A stretch of 61,579 bases of DNA from Leptospira sp. 96542. Lineage in GTDB: Bacteria > Spirochaetota > Leptospiria > Leptospirales > Leptospiraceae. The notes under the pieces are model-generated. The model worked only from the letters and a program-made list of their open reading frames with translations, ran no database searches and had not been told where the DNA came from. The DNA is taken from positions 1 through 61,579 of the forward strand of contig JARJFC010000025.1 of assembly GCA_029310945.1 (NCBI GenBank). The letters run 5' to 3'. A program made the translations under genes and the position numbers. Within the stretch, counting starts at the first letter, position 1, and every line of letters starts with the position of its first letter. Positions 34,828-44,348 of the stretch are shown piece by piece.

Positions 34828-36753
34828 TTGGATTCGGGAAAGTTTGAATTATTATCAAATTTTGTTCCTCAAAAGAACAATTCAACAACTTCACAAAAGA
34901 TTGGCGAGGTAGTTTCCTGGGTCTGGGACATCCAGACTTCTGAATTTGAGATCAACAAACCTTCTGAGTTTTTCTTAGGATATAACTTGTTGGAATTGTA
35001 TCCATTAACTTTTGATAAATGGCTTGAGCTAACTCATCCAGAATACAAAGTCGAAACTCAAAAACTATTTTTGTTATCTGCTAAAAACAAAATTTCAGAA
35101 TTTGAAATTGAATCTCGGATGAAACACAAAAATGGACAATGGGTTTGGGTTTTTCTTCGAACAAAACTCCTTTATTTTTCCGATGGAAGTGCGCCAAAAG
35201 TTTATGGATTTTGCCAAACAACAACAGAAATTAAAAAATTAGAAAACGATCTGCAAATTGCGGAAAGGTCATTTCGAGGAAATTTTGATAACACAGCCAT
35301 TGGTATGGCTTTGATTGATGAAAATGGTGGATGGCTCAAAGTTAATAAACGTGTTTGTGATATTGTTGGTTATTCGGAAGAAGAATTATTGAAACTCACC
35401 TTCCAAGATATTACCCATCCTGAAGATTTAAACCTGGATTTAACATTCTTGCAGGAGTTGGTTGAAGGCAAACGTAAATTTTATCAAATGGAAAAACGGT
35501 ATTTTCATAAGAATGGTAATATCGTGTACATCATTTTGGCTGTGTCTATGGTGAAAGATGAGAAAGGTCGAATATTGTATTTTATTTCTCAAATCATTGA
35601 TATAACCGAGCAAAAGTTAGCCGAAAATAAATTAACAAATGCCTTGGCTAAAATCCAAGCCATTTTGGATGCAAGTACCCTTGTTTCCATCATTAGTACG
35701 GATATTAACGGTGTTATCACCGAGTTCAATATTGGTGCAGAACAAATGTTGGGTTATAAAGCAACAGAAGTTGTCGGCATTCACAATCCAAATTTATTTC
35801 ATTTAGAAAGTGAAATCAGAGAAAAGGGCAAAGAACTTTCGAAAGAATTTGGTAAAGACATTTTTGGTTTTGATACATTGGTTTATAATGCGCGCCAAGG
35901 AAAACCGAACACTCTTGAATGGACATACAAATCAAAAGATGGTAGAATTTTTCCAGTTCTGCTTTCGATCACTGCAGTGAAACAGGATAATTCAATTTCA
36001 GGTTACCTTGGGGTGGCAGTAGACATCGGCCAATTGAAAAAGGCAGAGGCAGAAATAAAATCTTTACTCGATATAACAAACGAACAAAATCAAAGGCTAA
36101 AGAATTTCGCAAATATCGTTTCGCATAACTTGCGTTCGCATAGTTTTGGTATTTCTGGGATGATGGACATTCTTCAAAAAAGTAACCCTGAATATTTTCA
36201 AAACGAAATGATTAAATTGTTATTAGGCGCAACTGATAATTTAAAACAAACAATTGAAGATTTAACGGCTGTGATTAAAATTAATTTATCTCAAGAAAAT
36301 TACGAGGTTATTGATATCATATCCGTAGTCAAAAAAAATATTCAAAGTTTATCCTTACAACTAAAAGAAAACTCACTGAAGATTGAGATCAACCTGCCAG
36401 AACCTTTCAAGATTCGTGGTATTCCAGCTTATTTAGATAGCATCATTCTGAATTTTTTGACAAACGCAATTAAATACAAAGCAAAAAATCGGATTAGTTT
36501 TCTTCGGATAAGTGGAAAAATCCATGAGCAGAAAGTGGAAATAAATTTTGAAGATAACGGTCAAGGGATTGATTTAAAAAAACATGGTGATAAACTGTTC
36601 GGATTGTATAAAACATTTCATGGAAATCAGGATGCGAGAGGTGTAGGTTTGTTCATCACAAAAAATCAAATCGAAACTATGGGCGGAAAAATCGAAGTCA
36701 AAAGCGTGGTTGGTGGGGGAACTACATTCAAAATATTTTTACCAAATGAATAA
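34828..36753 (+). CDS. PAS-domain sensor histidine kinase, soluble
   Basis: A 641-residue kinase without membrane helices. Three PAS/PAC modules precede the kinase: roughly 20-135 ('WVFLRTKLLYFSDGSAPKVY'), 140-270 ('GNFDNTAIGMALIDENGGWL') and 275-405 ('ISTDINGVITEFNIGAEQML'). The phosphoacceptor is His433 in IVSHNLRSH. The ATPase domain has NFLTNAIKY (N-box), DNGQGID (G1) and ARGVGLFI (G2). It senses a cytosolic signal. The start is TTG at 34828 with a GAGG site six bases upstream. The last eight bases overlap the response regulator, so the pair is cognate by context. Confidence 0.9.
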   Translation: MDSGKFELLSNFVPQKNNSTTSQKIGEVVSWVWDIQTSEFEINKPSEFFLGYNLLELYPLTFDKWLELTHPEYKVETQKLFLLSAKNKISEFEIESRMKHKNGQWVWVFLRTKLLYFSDGSAPKVYGFCQTTTEIKKLENDLQIAERSFRGNFDNTAIGMALIDENGGWLKVNKRVCDIVGYSEEELLKLTFQDITHPEDLNLDLTFLQELVEGKRKFYQMEKRYFHKNGNIVYIILAVSMVKDEKGRILYFISQIIDITEQKLAENKLTNALAKIQAILDASTLVSIISTDINGVITEFNIGAEQMLGYKATEVVGIHNPNLFHLESEIREKGKELSKEFGKDIFGFDTLVYNARQGKPNTLEWTYKSKDGRIFPVLLSITAVKQDNSISGYLGVAVDIGQLKKAEAEIKSLLDITNEQNQRLKNFANIVSHNLRSHSFGISGMMDILQKSNPEYFQNEMIKLLLGATDNLKQTIEDLTAVIKINLSQENYEVIDIISVVKKNIQSLSLQLKENSLKIEINLPEPFKIRGIPAYLDSIILNFLTNAIKYKAKNRISFLRISGKIHEQKVEINFEDNGQGIDLKKHGDKLFGLYKTFHGNQDARGVGLFITKNQIETMGGKIEVKSVVGGGTTFKIFLPNE

Positions 36754-37141
36754 AATAAATTTAGCATGCGTTGTGGAAGATGATCCCATCCATCTTTTTT
36801 TGACTAAAAAAGTAATTACCCTATCGGGTTTGGTTACTCATATCATTGTTTGTGAAAATGGAAAAGAAGCATACGATATGTTAAAATCCAGAATCTTAAG
36901 TGACGAAACTTTGCCCGAACTCATTCTACTCGATTTGAATATGCCTGTTTGGGACGGTTGGCAGTTTTTAGAAGAAGTTACTTTGATCCCTGTGTTACGG
37001 CAAATTACAATTTATATTTTGACAAGTTCTTCTAATGAAGAAGATCTTATCAGAGCTGACAAATACAATCTACGTGGTAATTATTTGATCAAACCAATCA
37101 GTGTGGAAAAATTTGCAGAAATTGTAGAAGAATTGAATTAG
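36746..37141 (+). CDS. Single-domain response regulator (CheY-like)
   Basis: A 131-residue receiver with no output domain. The acidic pocket is Glu11-Asp12-Asp13, the phosphoacceptor is Asp63 (LILLDLNMP), Thr93 lies in ILTSSS and the conserved Lys is Lys116 in LIKPI. The domain ends at the last helix, so it must act by binding a protein partner or as a phosphorelay intermediate. It is co-translated with the upstream PAS histidine kinase through an 8-base overlap. Confidence 0.92.
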   Translation: MNKINLACVVEDDPIHLFLTKKVITLSGLVTHIIVCENGKEAYDMLKSRILSDETLPELILLDLNMPVWDGWQFLEEVTLIPVLRQITIYILTSSSNEEDLIRADKYNLRGNYLIKPISVEKFAEIVEELN

Positions 37142-37145
37142 AAAA

Positions 37146-37172
37146 TAGTTCAAAATATCCTATTCAGAACTA
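37146..37172. promoter_or_regulatory. Inverted repeat upstream of the HTH-methylase gene
   Basis: TAGTTC (37146-37151) and GAACTA (37167-37172) are a perfect inverted pair with a 15-base spacer; a third half-site, GGTTC, lies at 37189-37193, ten bases before the methylase start. The downstream methylase carries an N-terminal helix-turn-helix domain, so this could be its own operator. The link is an inference from position. Confidence 0.35.
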
Positions 37173-37203
37173 AGTTGGTATTAAACGGGGTTCTTCGCTG
37201 AAA

Positions 37204-39144
37204 ATGAAATCCAAAGGGTTTTTCACTCAAAAAGAAACTGCTGGTTATCTTGGTATTTCGGAAGCATCCATAAGAAATTGGGTGAAACATGGTTATTTGA
37301 AACCCACTGCCGATTCCACAAATTGTTATTTTAAGAACGATGTTTTTACGCTCAAAGGTGAAATTGAATCAGGCAAAATCAAAAAATTAAATCAACGAGC
37401 AAATAAATCTAGTTCAACAAAACGATTCATTCCCGACGAGTTGATTGGAAATGAAAAAGATAAACTTCAAATAGAAGAGATCATTGAATTTACAATCAAT
37501 AACAAAATTGATCCAAATTTTGTTATGTTTTTGCTCTGTCTAAATATTTTGTATCATGAAGGTATCATTGATAAAAAAAACAGTTACGACCGCTTAAAAG
37601 ACTCAAAATTTCAAATTCCGAATAAACCCAATATATCAGATTTATTAAATGACTGGTATGGGTCTCTCAACTCTAAGCTTTCAGAAAAAAATATATTAAA
37701 ATTACTTAATTTTTTAATTCCCAAAACAGAATCCGTTTTAGGAGTAATTTACCAATCTCTTTTGATTGAAGGAAATAAAAGTAAAACAGGTTCTTATTAT
37801 ACTCCAAAGATTTTAATTGATTCAATAACTGATGAATATGCCAAAAAAATTAGTAACTTTTTAGATCCGTGCTGTGGCACTGGACAGTTTTTACTTTCTT
37901 TTGCTAATCATATTCCTGATCCAAATAATTTATATGGTTTTGATATTGATCCTGTTGCTGTGAATGTGACAAAATTTAATATTATATTGAAATATAAAAA
38001 GTTCAATTTTTCACCTAACATTTTCTGTATGAATTCACTTTTGATTTCTACAGGTGATAATTTATTCAATCAAACTCAATTTCCAAAATTTGATATAGTC
38101 GCAACAAATCCACCGTGGGGTTTACATTTTGAAAACAATGAAATAGGAAAACTAAACCAAATCTATCCAGATATTAATTCAAAAGAATCGTTTTCTTATT
38201 TTATAAAAACAGGTTTCAGTTTTTTAAGAAAGGGAGGGGTTTTAGTATATATTTTACCAGAATCGATTTTGAACGTTCAACAACACCAAGACATTCGGCA
38301 GTTTTTATTAAAATATTCGAATCTGATGCGGATCCAATACCTAAATCGCGTTTTTAAAAATGTTTTTAGCCCTGTGATCATTTTAGAGGCGAAAAATTCG
38401 GAAACTAGAAAAGAAACAACAATCATAGGAAAAGATCAGAGTTTTACTCTAAACCAAGAAAGGTTTAGAACAAACCCATATTTTGTTTTTGACATTACCG
38501 CAAATGATGATGATGCAAAAATCATTCAAAAGATGTACGCAAGAAAATTTGAAACTCTGAAAAATAATGCAGATTGGGCGCTTGGCATTGTCACTGGAAA
38601 TAACTCTCGTTTTTTAATGAATGAAAAATTGAATGAGTCTTATGAAGGTATCATTAGAGGAAGAGATATTGATAAATATAGAATTGGAAATTTTAATCAA
38701 TATATAAATTTTCAACCTGATTTATTCCAACAGGTTGCTCCAGAAAAAAAATATAGAAGTGAAAAATTGGTCTATAGGTTTATTTCTAATAAACTAATAT
38801 TTGCTTATGATAAAGAGGGTTTACTTACATTAAACAGTGCAAATATTTTGATTCCAAAGTTAAAAAATTACGATATAAAAATAATTTTAGCTCTTTTTAA
38901 TTCTTCGCTGTATCAGTTTTTGTTTCAGAAAAAATTTTCATCCATCAAGGTACTAAGAAATCATTTGGAAGAAATGCCTTTACCAACCTTGGTAGCTAAA
39001 GAAATAAACAAAATTATAAATTTAGTGGAGAGCACAATGGAAGGAAATATGGAATCAATAGCAAAATTAGACTTACTAATTTTTGAGCTATTTGGAATTT
39101 CTGAAAAAGAAAAAGATTATATATTAAATAATATAACAAAATAA
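37204..39144 (+). CDS. HTH-fused N6-adenine-type DNA methyltransferase (R-M methylase)
   Basis: A 646-residue protein. Residues 5-45 form a MerR/excisionase-type helix-turn-helix ('FTQKETAGYLGISEASIRNW'). The gamma-class methylase core has the SAM-binding motif DPCCGTG (221-227) and the catalytic NPPW (302-305). The C-terminal part, about 460-600, resembles a TaqI-type specificity domain ('GIIRGRDIDKYRIGNFNQYI'). It would methylate adenine in a specific DNA sequence and protect the host from the following endonuclease. Base composition is notably more AT-rich than the flanking genes, suggesting acquisition. An inverted repeat lies upstream. The recognition sequence is unknown. Confidence 0.88.
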   Translation: MKSKGFFTQKETAGYLGISEASIRNWVKHGYLKPTADSTNCYFKNDVFTLKGEIESGKIKKLNQRANKSSSTKRFIPDELIGNEKDKLQIEEIIEFTINNKIDPNFVMFLLCLNILYHEGIIDKKNSYDRLKDSKFQIPNKPNISDLLNDWYGSLNSKLSEKNILKLLNFLIPKTESVLGVIYQSLLIEGNKSKTGSYYTPKILIDSITDEYAKKISNFLDPCCGTGQFLLSFANHIPDPNNLYGFDIDPVAVNVTKFNIILKYKKFNFSPNIFCMNSLLISTGDNLFNQTQFPKFDIVATNPPWGLHFENNEIGKLNQIYPDINSKESFSYFIKTGFSFLRKGGVLVYILPESILNVQQHQDIRQFLLKYSNLMRIQYLNRVFKNVFSPVIILEAKNSETRKETTIIGKDQSFTLNQERFRTNPYFVFDITANDDDAKIIQKMYARKFETLKNNADWALGIVTGNNSRFLMNEKLNESYEGIIRGRDIDKYRIGNFNQYINFQPDLFQQVAPEKKYRSEKLVYRFISNKLIFAYDKEGLLTLNSANILIPKLKNYDIKIILALFNSSLYQFLFQKKFSSIKVLRNHLEEMPLPTLVAKEINKIINLVESTMEGNMESIAKLDLLIFELFGISEKEKDYILNNITK

Positions 39145-39148
39145 CATA

Positions 39149-39724
39149 ATGGTTAGCCCAGTCGTAATGAATCATGAAGATATTAGTCCTGAAAATTTAT
39201 GCAGAGGAATTTTTAGTTTAAATACACGCAGGTTTGGTACAGTTGCAGAAATACTAATCAAAAAGATTTTGAAAATAGATAAATCATTGGATCAATTTCA
39301 TGATTTGTATGACAAAGGAAATGACAAACGGATAGAAGTAAAATTTTCAAGAGCCTTAGCTATAAATGATGTTGCAATTAGTTCAGAAAATATCATTGAG
39401 TCAATTTTGTTAGCAAGTGATTTCAATCGAATGTTTCGGAGTGACCAAACAGAAGTTTGTTTCTTCGATTGTAATATCCAACAGGTCAAAAAGAAAGAAT
39501 TTGATCTGCTTTATTACGGAATTTTTTTCTCTGATTTGGTCGAAATTTTTGAGATTGAGTCAAAAGATATAGGCTCTAATATTTTTTATTCAGACAAACA
39601 GCATAAGGGAAATAAGGGTGAAGGGCAATTTCATATTAGCAATAAGACAATTGCTTTACACAGAGAAAATTACTTTTTCAGATCCTTTACTTATGCGGAT
39701 CTACTTCGTATGCTAAAAACCTAA
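39149..39724 (+). CDS. Probable type II restriction endonuclease, PD-(D/E)XK type
   Basis: A 191-residue protein four bases after the methylase. The candidate active site is Asp55...Glu63-Val-Lys65 in DKGNDKRIEVKFS with Glu34 in a preceding helix (VAEILIKKIL), the usual layout of PD-(D/E)XK nucleases. No other motif is recognised. Context as partner of a specificity-domain methylase makes restriction the best reading. Two in-frame ATG codons (39149 and 39167) could start it. Its end overlaps the convergent EVE-domain gene by four bases. The call is moderate: the fold is inferred from a short motif. Confidence 0.65.
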   Translation: MVSPVVMNHEDISPENLCRGIFSLNTRRFGTVAEILIKKILKIDKSLDQFHDLYDKGNDKRIEVKFSRALAINDVAISSENIIESILLASDFNRMFRSDQTEVCFFDCNIQQVKKKEFDLLYYGIFFSDLVEIFEIESKDIGSNIFYSDKQHKGNKGEGQFHISNKTIALHRENYFFRSFTYADLLRMLKT

Positions 39725-40182
39725 CTTTTGTTTGCCAGTTTCAGTACAATTTCAAATTCTTTTTTAGTCACTGGTTGGATGGAAAGCCGTCCACCTTTTT
39801 GAATCACAATCATTTTTTCCAAACCCTTTGTGCTACGCAGTTCATCCAATGATATGAGCCTCGAAAATTTTGTGTGTGGTTTTAAGTGTACACCAAACCA
39901 ACGAGGCTCCACACCTTTTAATTTTGCGTCAAAGTATTTGCTATTGGGATCAAACTGGTGGGGGTCTGGTGTGGCTTCTTTCGCAACTTCGGCGATACCC
40001 ACAATGCCAGGAGGATTGGCATTGCTATGGTGGAACAAAACCAAATCACCTAACTTCACGTCATCTCGGAGGTAGTTACGAGCCTGGTAGTTTCTCACTC
40101 CTTCCCAAAAAGAGAGTTTCTCTTTGATTAGGCTATCGATGGAAAAAACTTCAGGCTCTGTTTTAAAGAGCCAATACTTCAT
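39721..40182 (-). CDS. EVE-domain protein
   Basis: A 153-residue protein of the EVE (PUA-like) family: 'YWLFKTEPEVFSIDSLIKEK', 'EGVRNYQARNYLRDDVKLGD', 'FHHSNANPPGIVGIAEV' and 'WFGVHLKP' are the conserved blocks. EVE domains bind modified bases in DNA or RNA and are frequent next to modification-dependent restriction genes, but also occur as housekeeping singletons. Here it follows ftsH by 12 bases and converges on the restriction gene, so operon context favours the housekeeping reading. Confidence 0.88.
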   Translation of the reverse strand: MKYWLFKTEPEVFSIDSLIKEKLSFWEGVRNYQARNYLRDDVKLGDLVLFHHSNANPPGIVGIAEVAKEATPDPHQFDPNSKYFDAKLKGVEPRWFGVHLKPHTKFSRLISLDELRSTKGLEKMIVIQKGGRLSIQPVTKKEFEIVLKLANKS

Positions 40183-40194
40183 ATCGGAGTTTCC

Positions 40195-42147
40195 TTAGGA
40201 AGAATAAGCAGGTTTTGTGTTCGAAGAAGTTTTGCCTTTTTTGACTCCCGATTCTGCTTTTGGGTAAGATGGTTTTTCGCCCGCTGGGTGGACAATGGCC
40301 ATCAGTTCAGTAGCATCGATGGTTTCCTTTGCTAGCAGTGCTTTTGCAATGGCTTCTAATTTTTTTGCATTTTTGCGAACCAATTCCCTACCTTTGTCGA
40401 GAGAGGATTGGATGATTTGTTTCACCTCACGGTCAATGAGGGCTGCAAATTCTTCTGAATAAGGTTTGCTCGCATGACCATAATCACGGCCAATGAAAGG
40501 CGAATTTTCAGGCCCACCGTAATTGATGGTTCCGAGTTTTTCAGACATACCCCATTCACAGACCATACGCCGCGCAATATTCGTTGCTTGTTGGATGTCG
40601 TTTGAAGACCCATTGGATGGATCACCAAAGATTAGTTCTTCGGCTATATACCCACCCATTGACATAACAATACGATCGAGTAAATAATTTTTTTTGTAAG
40701 AATGTCTGTCTTCTGCTGGTAGAGATTGTGTGAGACCAAGTGCCCTTCCACGCGGGATGATGGTAACTTTATGAACTTGTTCGGTATACGGAAGTAAGGT
40801 GCCAAGGAGAGCGTGCCCTGCTTCATGGTAAGCCGTCATTTCTTTCTCTTTATCAGAAATGAACATAGACTTACGTTCCGGTCCCATCATCACCTTATCA
40901 CGAGCTTCTTCGAGTTCTTCCTGGGTCACTCGTTTTTTATTACGACGAGCAGCAAGTAAGGCAGCTTCATTGATGAGGTTGGCAAGATCTGCTCCCGTAA
41001 AACCTGGAGTTCCGCGTGCAATGGAGTTTAGCGAAATATCAGACAACATGGGAACTTTTTTGGCATGAACAGCCAAAATTTCTTCACGACCTTTGAGGTC
41101 TGGTAGGTCAACAATCACTTGTCTATCAAAACGACCTGGTCTGAGTAGCGCCGGATCCAAAACGTCGGCTCTGTTTGTCGCCGCCATAACGATGACACCT
41201 TCGTTCATTTCAAATCCGTCCATTTCAACTAACATCTGATTGAGGGTTTGTTCTCTTTCGTCGTGACCACCACCGAGCCCAGCACCACGGAGGCGACCTA
41301 CGGCATCGATCTCATCAATAAAAATAATACATGGGGCATTTTTTTTACCTTGGTCGAAAAGATCGCGAACACGGGACGCTCCCACACCCACAAACATTTC
41401 CACAAAGTCAGAACCGGAGATAGAAAAGAAAGGCACTCCCGCTTCACCTGCCACAGCTTTGGCGAGTAAAGTTTTACCAGTTCCTGGAGGACCAACGAGT
41501 AATACCCCTTTGGGAATCCGAGCACCAATGGCTTGGAATTTTTTTGGATCCTTTAAAAATTCAATGATTTCAAGTAGTTCAACTTTTGCTTCTTCACAAC
41601 CAGCTACGTCGCCAAACGTAACTTTTACTTTTGGATCCACATTCATTTTGGCACGTGACTTACCAAATGTAAATGCTTTGTTACCTGAAGCCTGGAGTTG
41701 GCGCATCATAATAAACCAAATGATACCAAGTGCAAACAACCAAGGAATGATACCAGAAACAACAGCCCAAAATTTATTTTCTTCAGTTGATTTTGCCGTA
41801 AAACTCAAACGAGACTTGCGCAGTTTTGTCACCAAATCGTCGTTAACGAGAGCAACATTCGTTTTGAATGCTTTTGGTTTATTGTCTTTGCTGCCTTCCG
41901 GAATGTACCAACCTTCGATTAGTTCCTTATCCAAAATGATTTGTTGTTTGGCAGAAACATCTTTTCCATCTTTGGAGGTGATCTTTCCAATTGGTTTTTT
42001 TCCCTCAATGGGTTCGACCATATTCAAAAAATCCGAATAACTGATTTCATCTGGTTTGCCAGCGAAGTCTTGGCCTTTGTAAACCGTTGCCAAAATGACA
42101 AGGAAGACGATAAGAAATAAAATTACTGATTTAATGTTTTTATTCAT
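40195..42147 (-). CDS. ftsH: ATP-dependent zinc metalloprotease FtsH
   Basis: A 650-residue membrane-anchored AAA+ protease that degrades misfolded membrane proteins and regulators. Two membrane helices lie at about 7-22 and 127-147. The AAA domain has Walker A GPPGTGKT (219-226), Walker [12 protein letters not shown] and the second region of homology '[20 protein letters not shown]'. The zinc site is HEAGH (near 445) with a downstream acid in the M41 domain. The C-terminal tail is Lys/Ser-rich. It follows pth by 27 bases at the end of a long minus-strand cluster. Confidence 0.97.
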   Translation of the reverse strand: MNKNIKSVILFLIVFLVILATVYKGQDFAGKPDEISYSDFLNMVEPIEGKKPIGKITSKDGKDVSAKQQIILDKELIEGWYIPEGSKDNKPKAFKTNVALVNDDLVTKLRKSRLSFTAKSTEENKFWAVVSGIIPWLFALGIIWFIMMRQLQASGNKAFTFGKSRAKMNVDPKVKVTFGDVAGCEEAKVELLEIIEFLKDPKKFQAIGARIPKGVLLVGPPGTGKTLLAKAVAGEAGVPFFSISGSDFVEMFVGVGASRVRDLFDQGKKNAPCIIFIDEIDAVGRLRGAGLGGGHDEREQTLNQMLVEMDGFEMNEGVIVMAATNRADVLDPALLRPGRFDRQVIVDLPDLKGREEILAVHAKKVPMLSDISLNSIARGTPGFTGADLANLINEAALLAARRNKKRVTQEELEEARDKVMMGPERKSMFISDKEKEMTAYHEAGHALLGTLLPYTEQVHKVTIIPRGRALGLTQSLPAEDRHSYKKNYLLDRIVMSMGGYIAEELIFGDPSNGSSNDIQQATNIARRMVCEWGMSEKLGTINYGGPENSPFIGRDYGHASKPYSEEFAALIDREVKQIIQSSLDKGRELVRKNAKKLEAIAKALLAKETIDATELMAIVHPAGEKPSYPKAESGVKKGKTSSNTKPAYSS

Positions 42148-42174
42148 GAAGGAGTTCTCTTAGATTAGACTGGA

Positions 42175-42738
42175 TCAAAGGTGATATTTCTGAATCACTT
42201 CGTCAATATCCCCCATGGAAATTGAACGAATCGCCGCTTCAGCGTCATTGATTATCTGAATCAAACTTAGATTCTCTAGTGGCTCAAAATCATCACGTAA
42301 AAATTCATCTCTTTTTTTAGGATTGAAGTCTGAATTACGAACACCGATCCGAATTCGTATAAAATTAGGAGACCGCAATGAGACAGTAACCGAGTTTACC
42401 CCTGGGTGCCCCTCGCTATCCCCACCCTTTGTGACCACAATTTGTCCGAGTTCCAGTGCCACATCCTCATGGATGAGAACAATGTCTTTTACCTGGATCT
42501 TTAGAAAAGAAGCAATGTAGAGTACGGATTCACCAGAAAGATCACTGAATGTTTGTGGTTTGAGGAGAACCACTTCGTCCCCTTCAAAATCCCCACGCCC
42601 AATCAGCGATTTTTTCTTTTTGGTTTTGATTTCGATGCCAATGTTGTTGGCAATGACATCTAAAATCTTAAAACCAATGTTAGACCTATTATTGTTGTAT
42701 TTATCGCCAGGATTGCCCAAGCCGACAATTAACTTCAT
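42175..42738 (-). CDS. pth: Peptidyl-tRNA hydrolase homologue with altered active site
   Basis: A 187-residue protein in the usual place after rplY. It has the Pth frame: VGLGNPG at 5-11, NIGFKILD, LLKPQTF and the C-terminal IRIRIGV. Four key positions differ from the E. coli enzyme: Ser19 in place of catalytic His20 (NNRSNIGF where TRHNxGF is normal), Asp66 for Asn68, Glu91 for Asp93 and Pro112 for Asn114. Only the first asparagine (Asn9, E. coli Asn10) is kept. True Pth recycles peptidyl-tRNA and is essential in most bacteria, so activity here is doubtful and another hydrolase may exist. The family call is safe, the enzymatic one is not. Confidence 0.82.
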   Translation of the reverse strand: MKLIVGLGNPGDKYNNNRSNIGFKILDVIANNIGIEIKTKKKKSLIGRGDFEGDEVVLLKPQTFSDLSGESVLYIASFLKIQVKDIVLIHEDVALELGQIVVTKGGDSEGHPGVNSVTVSLRSPNFIRIRIGVRNSDFNPKKRDEFLRDDFEPLENLSLIQIINDAEAAIRSISMGDIDEVIQKYHL

Positions 42739-42753
42739 CGAGTGATTAGGTTC

Positions 42754-43389
42754 TTATTTTTTACCGGCAGCTTTTTTGGCAGCAGGTTTAGCACCTTTTT
42801 CAGCATCTGCTTTTTCTGCACGTTCCGCTGCAAGGATTGCCTTGGTTTTATTGCAAGAGGTAACGATAGGGTCACCGTTCACCAAAATATCCCAAGTTTT
42901 TGGGCATGGCAATTCAGAAACCTTAATGCTCATTCCCACATCCAAATGACTCACATCAATTGTAAGAACGTCTGTTAGATCCTCAGGAGTGGATTTTACT
43001 TTTAGTTCGTGGATGAGGTGTTCAAATTGTCCACCAGCCTTTGAACCTTTCGCAACACCAGAAGTTTTGATGGCAACTGTTGTAAGGATTTTTTTACCAG
43101 GAGTTACTTTAAAAAAGTCGATGTGGCGGATTTGGCCTGTGTGTGGAAACCTTTGGATTTCTTTCACAAACACTTGTTGATTTTTACCATCTAACTCGAG
43201 GTCGATGAGGGTAGCTTTTCGAATACCGGAATCAATGAGTTTTTGGATTTCTTTTTCAACCACACTCGCAGATGTAGCTTCACCATTTCCGATGATATTT
43301 GCTGGCACAAAACCTTCAACGCGGAGTCTCCTAGCTGGACCTTTTCCTTTTGTTGTTCTTGGTTGTGCTTTGATACTTATTTTTTCCAT
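42754..43389 (-). CDS. rplY: 50S ribosomal protein L25 (CTC/TL5 form)
   Basis: A 211-residue form of L25. The N-terminal 5S rRNA-binding domain has 'RTTKGKGPARRLRVEGFVPA' and the C-terminal CTC-type domain has 'LTDVLTIDVSHLDVGMSIKV'. The tail is Ala/Lys-rich, as often seen. It belongs to the prs-rplY-pth cluster that is common in bacteria, with gaps of 15-17 bases on either side. Confidence 0.94.
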   Translation of the reverse strand: MEKISIKAQPRTTKGKGPARRLRVEGFVPANIIGNGEATSASVVEKEIQKLIDSGIRKATLIDLELDGKNQQVFVKEIQRFPHTGQIRHIDFFKVTPGKKILTTVAIKTSGVAKGSKAGGQFEHLIHELKVKSTPEDLTDVLTIDVSHLDVGMSIKVSELPCPKTWDILVNGDPIVTSCNKTKAILAAERAEKADAEKGAKPAAKKAAGKK

Positions 43390-43406
43390 GATTATGTTCC
43401 TTATTC

Positions 43407-44348
43407 TTATGAAAACAGACTAGAGATAGATTCTTCTTTATGAATGCGTTCGATGGCTTTAGCAAAGAGTGGGGCGATCGAGAGCGTTTTCAAGTTATTT
43501 ATTTTCTTGGTGTCGGGAATGAGGATGGAATTTGACAAAACAATTTGTTTAAAATCCGCCGCATTCAATTTTTCTGGTGCTTCCCCTGAAAGTACTCCAT
43601 GGGATGCACAACACAAAACAGACTTGGCACCATTTTTATAAAGAGCCGTAGCAGCTTTTGCAATGGTTCCACCTGTATCAATCATATCGTCCAAAAGTAG
43701 GCAATTTTTATCTTTGATTTCACCAATGACATTCATCACTTCGGATTCGTTGGCCTTCGGTCTACGTTTGTCGATGATGGCGAGAGATCCGTTTACTTTT
43801 TTACCAAAATTACGAGCTCGCTCAGCCCCACCAGAATCGGGAGAAACGATGACGAGATCTTCCATTTTCAGTGAATTGATGTACTCAGCAAGTACGGGTG
43901 AGAAGTAGAGGTGATCAACAGGGATTCTGAAAAAACCTTGGATTTGGTCGGCATGGAGATCCATAGTGAGAACACGGTTTGGGCCAACTGTTTCGATTAA
44001 ATCGGCAACTGTCCTCGCAGAAATGGGAACCCGAGGTTCTACCTTCCTATCTTGGCGGCCATAACCATAGTATGGAATGACTGCCGTAATGCGACGTGCG
44101 GAAGCGCGTCTAAGTGCGTCGATGATGAGAAGGAGTTCCATTAAACTATCGTTTGCTGGAAAACTTATGGATTGTACAACGAAGACATCTCGGCCACGAA
44201 CGTTTTCTTCGATTTTAACGGCACTTTCTCCGTCTGAAAACCGTTTTACCGTAATCAGTCCGCTTGGAATCCCAAGGTTTTGGCAGATTTCCTCTGCGAG
44301 AGGACGGTTTGCATTGCCAGAAAATACTGCAACTTCACTTGGATTCAT
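43407..44348 (-). CDS. prs: Ribose-phosphate pyrophosphokinase
   Basis: Makes PRPP from ribose-5-phosphate and ATP for nucleotide, histidine and NAD synthesis. The 313-residue length is standard. Motifs are '[20 protein letters not shown]' near 9, '[10 protein letters not shown]' (93-102, flexible catalytic loop), '[18 protein letters not shown]'-like and the PRPP-binding loop DDMIDTGGT (220-228). Its start overlaps the GlmU-like gene by four bases (ATGA). Confidence 0.96.
   Translation of the reverse strand: MNPSEVAVFSGNANRPLAEEICQNLGIPSGLITVKRFSDGESAVKIEENVRGRDVFVVQSISFPANDSLMELLLIIDALRRASARRITAVIPYYGYGRQDRKVEPRVPISARTVADLIETVGPNRVLTMDLHADQIQGFFRIPVDHLYFSPVLAEYINSLKMEDLVIVSPDSGGAERARNFGKKVNGSLAIIDKRRPKANESEVMNVIGEIKDKNCLLLDDMIDTGGTIAKAATALYKNGAKSVLCCASHGVLSGEAPEKLNAADFKQIVLSNSILIPDTKKINNLKTLSIAPLFAKAIERIHKEESISSLFS

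Noticed and set aside
41459..42040. 193-codon plus-strand frame
   Set aside because: It is the complement of the ftsH N-terminal and AAA regions; no domain is seen.
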